The notes beneath the pieces are model-generated. The model was not told the origin of the DNA and did no database searches. It saw only the letters and a list, made by a program, of their open reading frames with translations. 64,000 nt of DNA, from the NCBI GenBank assembly GCA_964019055.1, contig OZ025209.1, forward strand, positions 14,421,867 through 14,485,866, given 5' to 3'. Position 1 is the first letter of the stretch, and each line of letters begins with the position of its first letter. Position numbers and translations under genes: made by a program. The stretch is from Anthopleura xanthogrammica (taxonomy: Eukaryota > Cnidaria > Anthozoa > Actiniaria > Actiniidae). Shown here in pieces: positions 12,118 to 24,400 of this stretch.

Positions 12118-12296
12118 ATATAAGTCAATTCACAGTTTTTAAAAGAACCGTTATCAGTGCGCATCCAATTTTATCCCGAATTTCTCACCTTTTGTTTAAT
12201 TAAAAACAAAAGAAGGTTTAAACAAAAGAAGGCGAGAAATTCGGGATAAAATCGCATGCGCACTGATAACGATTCTTAAACTGTGAACTGGCTTAT
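12118..12296. mobile_element. foldback MITE family D, copy 1
   Basis: A near-perfect palindrome with ends ATAAGTCAATTCACAG and CTGTGAACTGGCTTAT. Internal arms share TCAGTGCGCAT, TTTTATCCCGAATTTCTC and CTTTTGTTTAA. A second copy of the same family lies at 15746-15921. Confidence 0.85.
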
Positions 12297-12540
12297 TGAA
12301 GACTTTCGACCCCTTACCATTTGATAAACCAAATTTCAGCAAAAAGTTACCCCTTTTATATACTTTTTTGCCTGAAACGTACCCCTTTCATATACTTTTG
12401 AAGAAAAGCTGCCCTTTTTATACCAAAATTCTCAAATTCCCACCCCTTTTCTATACTTGCGGCTTGAAAAAGTACCCCTTTCGGGCGGAGCATCCCCGTA
12501 TAGTCAATTATAGGGAGTACCGGGGCTTTTCCCGGCGTTG
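12297..12540. repeat. degenerate tandem motif region (TACCCCTTT...TATACTTTT)
   Basis: Five loose repeats of a unit of about 45 bases with the core ACCCCTTTyATATACTTTT, ending in a CCCCGTATAGTCAATTATAG block. It resembles the end of an interspersed repeat. The 84-codon plus frame here only reflects the repeat. Confidence 0.45.
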
Positions 12541-13250
12541 TATATCATAAGAATGCAATAGAAACTTGAGATTATTGATATCAGCTAGAGACTTAAATAC
12601 GAACGATTACGTATTTCAATCTAAATTGGGTTCAAAATTGAATTCATTTTATTCAGAGATTTTTAAAATAAGTTTTTAAACTATTAATAAAATATTAAAG
12701 TATTTGGAACACCGTCAAGATGGCGGACCGAATTTTTGTTCGCCTGCCCCATAATTCCAAGCGAGACAAATTTGTTACCAGAACATCGGAAGTATAAACA
12801 GTGCACTTGTTTGCATGGAGAAGTTGACAGAAACGATAAAGAAATGTAATTCCAAAATGGCGGGTTACGGGAAAAAAAACATAATTAAAGCTCAGTAGAT
12901 CTTTTCAAAATTTTCAAATGAAAAAAGGATAATGGGCCGAGCGGTCATGGGGGGTCCAGGCAAACATAGTCCACATGCGGTTAAAATATTGCAAAACCCA
13001 TCTAGAACTTGTACATTGAAGGTGAAATAGGTCAAGATCAATCAAAATAGGTTCAATATCCAGGTCGAGATTAAATTCGAATTCTCCACAGCAATGACGA
13101 CCGACGGACATTTCAAATATATTTTTGCAATATTACATTCGTCACAACTGAAAATACTTGTTAAATGTAATTTATAATGGAAGTTTAGATAATGGAAATG
13201 CTGCTGCTGCTTGCTAATTGCTTCATACGTCATAATTACGCTTCCTTTTA
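12541..13250. other. intergenic, no gene seen
   Basis: AT-rich with two short overlapping minus frames (65 and 73 codons) that have no motif or exon boundary support. Confidence 0.35.
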
Positions 13251-13435
13251 CTGCGATTCTCAATATTCTGCGAACTCGGGAGTTGCGAATTTCCCGTTGG
13301 AATTTGGTTTTTCGCTGCCGCCAGTCAAAAATATAAAAGGTACCGACTGATTAGTTTTGATTGACGGCAGCGAAAAACCAATTTCACAAAAAGCCATTGA
13401 AATGTCTGAGTTCGCAGAATATTGAGAATCGCAGT
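13251..13435. repeat. inverted-repeat element
   Basis: The outer arms CTGCGATTCTCAATATTCTG and CAGAATATTGAGAATCGCAG pair perfectly. An inner pair, GGTTTTTCGCTGCCG and CGGCAGCGAAAAACC, surrounds a loop of about 40 bases. It is a MITE-like foldback. Confidence 0.8.
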
Positions 13436-15246
13436 AACTGTGTTGGTTCTCCGCTTCTAATTAATGATTATTTTGTTCTTGGCAAACTGATGCGGTAGCC
13501 AAGGTCTTGATCTACTACTGTTCCATATCGCGAATTACATATATGGACGAATTACAATGAGGTTTGATTTTAAATACCTAGTTTGCATTTCATAAAGTCT
13601 AACACGCAGCCCTCATTTTTTTTTTTTTTTTACTGGGAATACTTTTGATAAACCAAGTTGAGAAAGGCGCAATTTGTTCGTACGATGTCGACCGCTTTTT
13701 TATGACAAAGTCTTACATGCAGTCACAGCAGACAATCGTTTTAAAGAACAAGGTCATAATAGTTAATAATTCATTATAAAACAGCAGGTTGATTGGTGGT
13801 CAAGAAAAATATTGTGAAACAATAAGAAGTGTAAATCACTTTTTGTCGTCTTTATTAAGGGAAATATTTTTGGGGAAAAGTAGGAAAGAAAATACACAGA
13901 TTTGTAAGGCCTTGATTAATTCGACATTCTTCGATTTCAAGTTCAAATACTTTTCCTGTTATCAGAAGTTTGGCCTGATTTTTTAGGGTTCAATGTTTTG
14001 GTCCGCAGAGCAGGTAAGATCACAGAAAATAACAACAATATATATCATTTACCAACCTGGTTATTTGTTCATCATCACTGATTGTTATGGCTAGGTGTAT
14101 TATTGCTCAGTGTATCGATTCAAGCCTATTTAACTCAACTAACCTCTTTCCAAATAAAAGTATAGAAGTGATCTTGGCCACCTAAAGCAATATTCCAATT
14201 CATAATTATGACAGATTTTGCAGGTTGATCAGTCTTACATAAAGACATCAAAATCAAAATCAGTATCATTTGGTGTTGAAATGTTTTGAAACTTTAGATA
14301 AATGTTTATGATCAAATTAATTACAATACTTTGACTATAGCCTTTTATCAAATGTGGGGTAATTTCAGCAGTTTTAGCTATATAGTTAGTAACTAACAGT
14401 GGTTTCATATTTATATATTTAAAAATATAATTGATGGTGGAGCTAAAAAAATTAATTTCATCAAGTCAAATTTTGAGATAAACCCAGTAAATACACAAAG
14501 AAAGCAAAACTATAGAAAATTAAACTAAAAAGAGGCATCATATTAATATGTAAAAGCTGAGCATTTTTGACGGTCATTATATTTAATTTTAGATTTAGTT
14601 TTAGATTTAAAACCCAGTAGGGTGTACTGATTTTGCTTTTATGGTATTCAACATGGGTCATTGCTCTTATTTTAGCTTTCCCACGGTTTGGTTATCATAT
14701 TTGTTCAGTAATATATTGTATCAATCTCGCATCTAGAAAAAGTTGCCAGAACGACATACTCTGACCATTTTTTCTTTCAATGTTTTGCGCGATCACACCA
14801 CGGCAGCCATATTGGATGAACGATACAATCGTTTCACATGAGAAAAAATTCAATTCCCTTCTACTGTTCTGCGATCTAACATGGCTGCTTACACGTGACC
14901 ATGCAAAAACCTAAAATAAATAATACAGAAATAAGATTGGAAATTTTATTTTCGATCTCAACTTTCAAACGCCATTCATTGAAGAAGAGATGACAACATG
15001 TTGCAACTTAAAATGTTACTCAATCTAGACTCTACGCTGTTAATTAACGTAACGACAGGTTTCCAGATTCGGCCACACTAGCGGGTCATAATTTTTACAC
15101 ATGCGTGCCTGTTATGTCAGCACGTTTCCAGGAATTTACTGGAATACCTTTTTCACAATTATACGAAACCAATAGTGACTATATTTTTATGAAAACTACT
15201 GTCCTAATAAAGATAATAAGAAGGAATTTCCCTTAAGTTTTAAGAA
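13436..15246. other. intergenic, upstream of the large TSP1 gene
   Basis: AT-rich with no supportable gene. A run of T's lies near 13617-13631. Small frames at 13789-13986 (plus) and 14461-14661 (minus) have no recognisable features. Confidence 0.35.
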
Positions 15247-15280
15247 ATGGCTTTAGCATCTTGTAAAGTTAATTTGACAG
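15247..15280 (+). other. candidate end of a 5' UTR exon of the large TSP1 gene
   Basis: An ATG at 15247 opens 11 codons up to a strong donor ACAG|GTAAGTTTGG at 15281. A pyrimidine-rich acceptor (TATTTTTTTTTGATAGCAG) ends at 15445, just before the real start exon. Spliced together, this ATG meets a stop at once (GAA TGA), so it would be a short upstream ORF in a non-coding exon. The left boundary of the exon is not visible. Confidence 0.35.
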
Positions 15281-15474
15281 GTAAGTTTGGAAGTGAAATT
15301 TGCATATTTTTACAAAAGCACGGAGACGTTTTTGACTAATCTAATTACAGATTTCGAGCATGCACAGACATTTCTTACTTGTGCCTCTTTCCAAAACGTA
15401 AAAAATAATAAAAGAAATTGAACAACTATTTTTTTTTGATAGCAGAATGATGGATTAGCACTCTATTTGTAAAA

Positions 15475-18400
15475 ATGGAACTTCGATTGCTGTTGTGCTT
15501 GCTATTGGTCTGGTTACCAAGTTATAAAGCGAACTGGTTAAGCTTCGAGCAAGGTATGATGGTCACTAAAAAAAATAGAGGCTTTGCTTCATCACGTGAT
15601 GGCAGCCGTGACAGGAGGCAGGAACAATTGAATCTGGTCTAATATGATTCACACCAGAAAGAATTCAGTTTCCCAGGGGGAAGAGACTCTATTGTTTCTG
15701 CCTCCTGTCGTGGCTGCCATCACGTGATGGTGCAACGCCTCTATAATAAGCCATTTCACAGTTTAAGAATCGTCTTCAGTGCGCATGCGATTTTATCCCG
15801 AATTTCTCACCTTCTTTTGTTTAAACCTTCTTTTGTTTTTAATAGAACAAAAGAAGGTGAGAAATCCGGGATAAAATCGCATGCGCACTGATAACGATTC
15901 TTAAACTGTGAATTGGCTTATTCTATGTGCCTGTGATGAAAACTATGACCCACATAGTTGTCCAAACAAACTCTGAGATAAGAACCAGCTAGGAAGATTT
16001 TATTATATTCACGTAAACTCACATTGCTTTAGGTCTCCTCCAGGAAAATCGTTTGTCTTTTTATAAACTATTAGAATAATTCAACTTCTTCATTACATTT
16101 TTATACAATTTTTCAAATTTGTAGGTCAAACTGACGAAGAAAACCAGTATTTTTTCAACCCTCAATCCAACGGGGAAGAACCAGGCAACTATGTTTCCAA
16201 TGGCAACGTATACGACGATACAAGGGAAGATGTTTCTATTGACAAAAGGTCCACTGATGAACCCGACATTTTTTTTGATGCCTTGGAAGAAAATCTTCGG
16301 TTACCTGATGACGACCAACAAAAGATACTTAAGGAATTCAGCCAAGCAAGCAATAATGTGCTTGATGCTACGAGGGATATCAGTGAGTTAATGCAAGAAG
16401 AGATAAGTGACATTGAAAAAGATGTAGCCTTGCCATTTAGGAATATTTTACCATTTGATGAAATACTTCCTGACAGTGAAGCTTCAATGGATGACAACTA
16501 CAAAACAGAGAATTCAAACGAAGGCAAAGAAGATGAAAGTTATGGATCAGGCGAGGTCAATACCCAAGGGGAACAAGACAGTGTCAGTTATGAAGCTTCG
16601 ACGACCGATGATGGAAAAGATTATACAGAACGTCCAAGTTTTCAACAGAGCGTGAAAGAAGTTGAGTTGGAAAAAAACAACGTGAAAAATGCAGGTACCA
16701 GAAGTGGAGTAATGAAAAAGGGAACTCAATCTGTTACAAAAGTGACAATAAACGAAGACAAAGTAAGCCCCCGTGAGGGAAGTGGCGATGATGATGTTGA
16801 TTTAGATTCCCCTGTTGTTTTCATCAAAAAGAAACACAAGAATAAACCAGTTCACTCAGACTCACCTTCGGCTTCGTCCGGCGATTTGGAAGAACTCGGG
16901 AATTTAGTTGTTGACTCAAAAACAGGGAACGATAATGGAGAAAACAAAGGAACCAGCACAGTGAACGAGTCTAGCTTTAGAAAAGATAATGTCTCCACAT
17001 CGAATCAAATAAAAAGTGGTGCACAATTGGATGTCAATACATCGTCTCCAAACGGAACCTACAGCACACTTTATTCCATGCCTCAAAATGACAAAAATGA
17101 TAAGAAAGAATGGAGTGAGAAGAACCAAGTTAACTTTGATCAACCTAACGAGAGATCCAAAAGATCCAAACATGTTGAAAATAACAAAAATGGCATTGGT
17201 TCAAAGAAGAATCATGTGAATGATGACGATGATGATGATTACATTCGACTAAAGAAATCAGGCATCTTTGAGAATATTGCTAATGCATTTGCACACATTG
17301 ATAAAACCAGAAAGGAAAACGAAATAGTGGAAAAAAGAAAAAAATCCACATTGGAGGAAATTCATGAAACCAATCCCAATCAACCAGGTAAGTAGGTATG
17401 GGTATAGTTGAATATGGTTAAAGGTATAAGGTATAAGGATGGGTATCGGTATTGGTATGAGAATGGAGAGTGGATGTGGATGTGGGTATACGTTTGCTAT
17501 TGAGGTCGAATAACATTATTCTCAACAAAACAACATATTTTATTTTTCACATGAAGTAAATGGTGGTTTTACCTCGTGGACTGATTGGTCAGAATGTTCA
17601 GAAACTTGCGGAAAAGATTCTATCAGAATGCGCATGCGCGTATGCACCAACCCCCCACCATCCAATGGAGGAAAGGACTGTCAGGGCTGGCGATTTGAAG
17701 TCAAATACTGCAAGTTTCCAATTTGCAAAGGTTCGTATTATTGATAACTTCCTGAAAATGTAACCACCATGTGCATAACATGTAGGATAACTTCCACTGT
17801 CTTTCGTATTTCCATTAGAACAACAAGGAAAAGTATCGGAAGACATTTCGGCAAAGACAGGTTTAAAACCCGAAAGAAAAGAAATAGCAAGAGGAGGTAT
17901 TCAGCAGCCTGTGCACGTGAACTCGACCGTTCATGCACCTAATGCTTCACTTGGAATGGAAAGAACCAACAAAACAGCACAAAACATAAAGCAGCAGGGA
18001 TCCAAAACCAATCGAATTATCGAGGCAATGTTTAAAGATGTTATTCATAAAGCGTTCGACAAGTCAAAAGAAAATGCCACGAAGCAGAATACGAATGAAA
18101 CCAAAAGTGGACCGATAGAGATTCATACTGATTCTGGTCTTATTGCAAGTGAAAATGAAGTTGATACGATAGATGATGCACCAGACACATCAGAAGACAT
18201 GGAATCAGAGGGACAGGAAATTCAGCCATCACAAAACATGGGGTCGGAGGCTCAAGGCAATCTATCACCCCAAGACACGAAGTTACAGGGTCAAGAAATT
18301 GAGTCATCACAAGAAATGGAGTCAGAGGGAGAAAACAGTCCATCAAATATGGAGTCAGGGGACGAAGAAAATTCATCACTCCAAGACATGGAGTCGCAGG

Positions 18401-21400
18401 ACCAGGGAAACCCGCAGGCATCTCAAGATATGCGGACACAAGGCCAAGAAAATTTATCATTGCAAGACATGGAGTCTGAGGTAGAGTCCAAAAGCGACCA
18501 GAAAGAAGAGACTTATACATCTCAGGAAAATGCCTCAACTCAAGACTTTAATGCTAAACAGGCTAAAGAAGGTCATTCTGATCAAGACACAAATGTCAAA
18601 CAGCCCGAGGAAAGTCAACCGTCCCAAGAAGCCAATGTCAAACAGTCCGAAGAAAGTCAACCGTCCCAAGACACCAATGTCAAACAGCCCGAGGAAAGTC
18701 AACCGTCCCAAGAAGCCAATGTCAAACAGCCCGAAGAAAGTCAATCGGCTCAAGGCACCAATGTCAAACAGCCCGAGGAAAGTCAACCGTCCCAAGACAC
18801 CGCTGTCAAACAGCCCGAGGAAAGTCAATCGGCTCAAGGCACCAATGTCAAACAGCCCGAGGAAAGTCAATCGTCCCAAGAAGCCAAGGTTAAACAGCCT
18901 GAGGAAAGTCAACCGTCCCAAGACACCGCTGTCAAACAGCCCGAGGAAAGTCAACCGTCCCAAGACACCGCTGTCAAACAGCCCGAGGAAAGTAAATTGT
19001 CCCAAGAAGCTAAGGTCAAACAGCCCGAGGAAAGTCAGTCGTCCCAAGATACCGCTATCAAACAGTCCAAGGAAAGTCAATCGTCCCAAGACATCGCTAT
19101 CAAACAGTCCAAGGAAAGTCAATCGTCCCAAGAAGCCAAGGTCAAACCGGCTGAGGAAAGTCAAGCATCTCCAGAAATCATTTTAAAACAGGCAAGTGAA
19201 AAGGGTCAATCGGGTCAGTCAAAAGAAAGTAAACCAGCCCAAGATACCAATGTCAACCAGTCTGAAAGTGCCAAAAGCGGACAAGGAATGAAAGACGAGT
19301 CTTCCAAGGAAGGTAAACAAAAGATAAACTACAATTCAATTGACGGCAACTTTGATATGGTGATGAAAGCGGACGACAAGGACCAGAATGACAATGAGAG
19401 AACAGAAACGGATATTACAAAAGTGGCTACCGAGATCTTGAAAAATAACGATACTGATGCTATTCTGAAAGCGTTAAGTGACACTGACACTGACACATTA
19501 GATAGCTATTCTGACGGTGATGCAAGCAAGGGATCGAACCAGGAAACTCAGCCAGAAGAGAACAAACCTCACTATGATTTTATAACAAGCAATCATAGCA
19601 AAGTGAGTAATAATTCCGCTGTAGAAAAGGGTCAGGAAAATGCAACAGAAAAGAATGGAAACGATCAAGAACACGGTACCCATGGTAACCAAACTGCTAG
19701 TAACCATAGCAACACAGATCTACCTAAATCCAATGAACATGACAAGCAAGTTTTGTCGAGTGAGGTTGCAAAAAATAAGAATGGCACTAGTAGTAATGTC
19801 AAAGTAAGCAGCCATGACGCTAAAGAAGCTAATAAAAATGAAAGTTCTATGGCCAGCGACGGTAAAGAAAAAACTAAACAGAAGGATTATGAGAAGCTAG
19901 ACTCCACAATCAAAAAACAAGGCGAAAAACTGCAAATGAATGATTTGTCTTCCGATCGAGAAAGCTTTAGCAGTCAAAAGCAAAACGATGGAGCAGTTAC
20001 ATCAATTGACTGGGGAAATCTTCATGCTCTTAATGCTCTGGTGGAGATCTTAGCTGAGCACGAAACAAATGGAACACAAAATAATACTAATATAAACCAA
20101 GTGCAAAATGATACAACAACAGCGATAAACGATGCTGCAGTGATTGACAAGAAAGCAAAGAATGGGAATGTTAACACCATGACACAGGGAGACCAAGCAA
20201 CCTCTCATACTACTCATGATAATGAGAACGCTGGGAAAGATGACAAGAAAATAAATATGAACATCGATGATTATACAAAACATGACGGTGGCAAGCGTCA
20301 AAATGTTACAGGAGAAGGAAACGCACGAGATAAAGCAAATCTGACAATGCCTGAGAATCCAAATACTGGACAGACAGCTACTCAAATGATTGACACTTCC
20401 AAGACAGGAAACGAAAATAACAGGACAGACATTTCTTCAGACACAACAGGTCCGATAAAAAAGAAGAAAAATGCAACACAGCAATATAATCTTTTTAATC
20501 TTTTGAAAGAAGTTGTTTTAAGCTTGCACGACACTGATAACTCTACCAGTTTAACAAAACTGGATGATTTAAACAACGAGGCAAACACGACAAAAATAAA
20601 TCCTGAGAAAAATGACAGAACGTTAACCTCTTGGACCGCGTGGACGGCGTGTAGTAAGAGCTGTGGTCAAGGAACAAAGACACGACTGCGAAAGTGCTTT
20701 TTAGAAAATAATGACTGCAAAGGACCGCTGAATCAAACTGAAAGTTGTCAAGTGGCTAACTGTCCCGGTAAGGAGGATTTTATTGCTCATTTATTACTGT
20801 TTGGTTTTAGTTGGGGGGGAGGGGGGGGGACACCACTTTGTGGAATTTTCTGTCCCGCTTATTACGTCTTGATACCAAGACCAAAATATTTTTCGCAGTT
20901 CATTTTGTTAGGCTAATTAGCACCATTATCTTATTACTCCAAAAGGAGTTTTAACATTTTTCAGTATCAGCAAAATAATTCAAAAAAGAAAAAATATATA
21001 TTCATCTGACGGTCCCATGAGGATTACACTGGATACAATGTCTAGTAATTTAAAAAAAATCTATTGTGTGTAACTGAAAAAGTCAAAATAGTACATCAAA
21101 ACAGGTTTTGCTAATACTATTGAGAAGAAAAAAATGCAAGTTCTTAAAAGTTATTCATAATTGCGGTCATTTTATACTGTGGTCTCTTCTCTGAGGGAGC
21201 ATAGTTTTGAACCAATCAGAGCGTCTGTAGTGAGGTTACACAACTTGCTACATACAACTTATTGGAAAAAGACTTGTCAGTAAAATACTTCTCGCTGCAC
21301 TTTCATTCTTCTCCTCTACCGTATTGGCCGACTAGATCCTTTTACAGACTTATAACTCTTCAGAACTATTCAACTTCCTTATCAAAAAAAACTGTCAACG

Positions 21401-24400
21401 CTCATTTTCATCAGTCTTCACCTACTAACCGTACCAGAATTCACCAAACCTTCCACATGAAGACCCGTCACTGATCACTGAAGAATTCAAAGTCAAAGCC
21501 GAAACATATAATTGCTCGAAGACCTCGACATCTGGAAAACCATCTACTGACTGAAAACACCACTCATGTTGTCTGTTACATTGTCCATTTAGATATTCCA
21601 TTCATAGACACTTGACATGATCGTTTTGATGTTCTATTTTTTTTCTTTTTCGAAAACTTATAACATAATATCATATGTAACTAATAGTAATTGTTTAAGG
21701 GCCCACAGTAATTGGCGAAAGCTGTTGTGGTGTCCCCGCCATTCAATTCTCTATTTCTTGTTTTCATTTTTTTCCTCCCAGTTACCAATCTACCAAACTG
21801 ATCTCTGATTTTGTTTTTAAAAGGCGAAGTTAAATAAAATAAAAAATAAAGTATATGATAACCGATTCTTTTCAGTTGATGGTGGGTTTACTGAATGGAC
21901 TGCATGGTCATCAGCATGCTCTGCCAAGTGTGGTGAAGGAGTCTTCAAAACTCGTAGTCGTACTTGTACGAATCCCGTAGAAAAATTTGGGGGCAAACCT
22001 TGTGAAGGAGCTTTAATAGAGCAACAGGACTGCAAACTGAAACCCTGTGTGGGTTTTCAGATTGCTGGTAAAATTGGCAACCAAACTCTTCTACCGAAGA
22101 CAGAGACGCACCAAGCTGAAAGAGGTAAATAAAGATAATTTCCAGGTTGGCCCTAGAAACATCCAGTAATCCAGTTTAGAAAAGAACCATTACTCATTGC
22201 TGCAGAAAAAAGCAAGCGAAATCAAGCAAGCTTAAGATTTCGAACTGATTTGAGTTTCATTTATTTTTTTCCCGAAGAAAAAGCTTTTTGGGGTCAGTGG
22301 TCAGAGTGGTCAACATGCACAGCGACCTGCGGAGGTGAAGGGTATTCTTCACGTGAAAGAGCATGTCTTCCTGGAAAACAATGTAGAGGACCAAGATATG
22401 ATACCAAGCACTGTGGAACAGACCCGTGTCCAGGTAATACAACCTTTTATCAGAATAATATTCACTTTTCCCGCCAGTTGGATGTCAGATTTCAGTATTT
22501 GATCCATCGTCTTGAAATTTAGATAAGTTAATTTATGCGAAGGGAGTAAAACCAGAGGAAAAAACCCTCAAAGCACACGAGAGGACCATACAAACAATCA
22601 TCTCTATTCACGTATAATTGGGTCTCTGAGGATCGAACCCACGGCCACAGAGGCGAGAGGCGGCTTATTAACGAATCAAGAAAGACCCAGCAATCTCTTC
22701 TCTAGCCAGGAATAGCGCCAGAGAAGCCAAAAGGCGAGAGGGTAGTGCGCTACCACCAAACAACCATCCACTTCACAGGGTCATCGGTGTAAGCTGTTGC
22801 ATGTCACCCTTAAAGTCACTTTTTACTTGACTCCAATTCATTTCATTAATTGAATACTATTTTTCTGTTATCTTCAGTGGACGGTGGTTATACACAGTGG
22901 ACAGCTTGGTCTCCCTGTACTCCATCCTGTGGACTGCGTGCCTACAAAATGCGAACCCGTAACTGCACAAGCCCGACGCCTGCACACGGGGGAAGGAGGT
23001 GCTATGACTCGGCGCTGGAGACCGAGCCTTGCAAGATCGTCGACTGTCCAAGTAAATAGATAGTTCGTTACCATAGAGCAGATTTCGTATGAATGTGAAA
23101 AGTCACGGCATACGGCACGGTTACAGCGCGGCGTGGCGCGGACACGGCACGGAATTTCAAATATTTTCATACAGGACAACGCGCTGACACGGCCATGGTA
23201 GGCGCGGTCGGTGCCGCACGTTTTTCATAAACATGCGAAAACTGCTCTATTTGTGGGATTGCTGTAGAGTAGCCCTTGACCGAAACGAGTGTTCAAGGGC
23301 TAAAAACGTAAATTTAAAAGCCAGAAAGTCAAAAAAACTTGGTACATGGCCGGTGCAGACCTGTGCTGGTGTTTAGGGTGGTAAGTATTAATTCAGTATT
23401 GAGGTTTAGTATTGAGCTTAATAATACATCATCTAGACATACAAATATTCTTTTCCATGGTTGTAGTCGATGGTGGTTACTCTCCCTGGTCTTCCTGGTC
23501 ACCCTGTACCAAGACATGCGGTACGGCATCGTTAACGCGAAGAGAACGTGCGTGTACGACTCCTGAACCAAAGAATGGTGGCAGACCATGCAAGGGGGAA
23601 AACGTACAGACAAAAGAATGTGGCAAGCAGCCCTGTATAGGTAAGTACTTATTGGCATCATCCATGTAATAAATATCTTGACTAGTTATTCTTAATAATA
23701 TAAATAAGACTGATTATAAACATGTAGACATTCACAAAACAAAAGAATTTCGATCTCCTGAAAACTGGAAACCTTTTGTTTTGTCCTCCAAATTGAGCTG
23801 CATTCCGACGTGCTGCAAGGGGCCTATTCTTAGACTGTATGTTACGTCATCGCAGCCTCTCGAGGTAGCGTTGGTGCCATTTAACAAAAGATTAGCTAAG
23901 CTTACTATAGCTAGCTAACTATATAATATATTTGATATATAATTCAGTAAACGGTGGCTTCAGCGCGTGGACAGCATGGACCCCATGTGCAAATGTAAGC
24001 TGTGAAAGTGATCTTTTCTCCACGCGAAACAGAACGTGTGATAGTCCTCGTCCACAATTTGGAGGGAAAAATTGCACAGGAAATTTAGTCGAGAAGAAGT
24101 CTTGCAGGCCGAAACATTGTCCAAGTGAGTCAATTATTTTAGCTTATCAAAGCATATTCTACACGATTAATCAGAATAGACTTATTTACCTTGGGCGTAA
24201 TGTTTTCCCATTTCAGACCACGTGCCATTCTCTTGAGAATAAAATTCTTTGTTTGAGTTGTATCCATATTCATGTATCTCCTCATGTGCAACCGTTAAAC
24301 AAAGAAATGATACTCTAAGGAATGTTAGCTTTTTTTAAATTGGAAAAAATAACATCAAGGCCAATGGAATTATATTGGCTGTTTTCCCACTTCAAACCAT

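Noticed and set aside
18140..19186. Alternative frames of 132, 209 and 218 codons on both strands
   Set aside because: Shadows of the large TSP1 gene's exon 4; the 42-bp repeat keeps several frames open.
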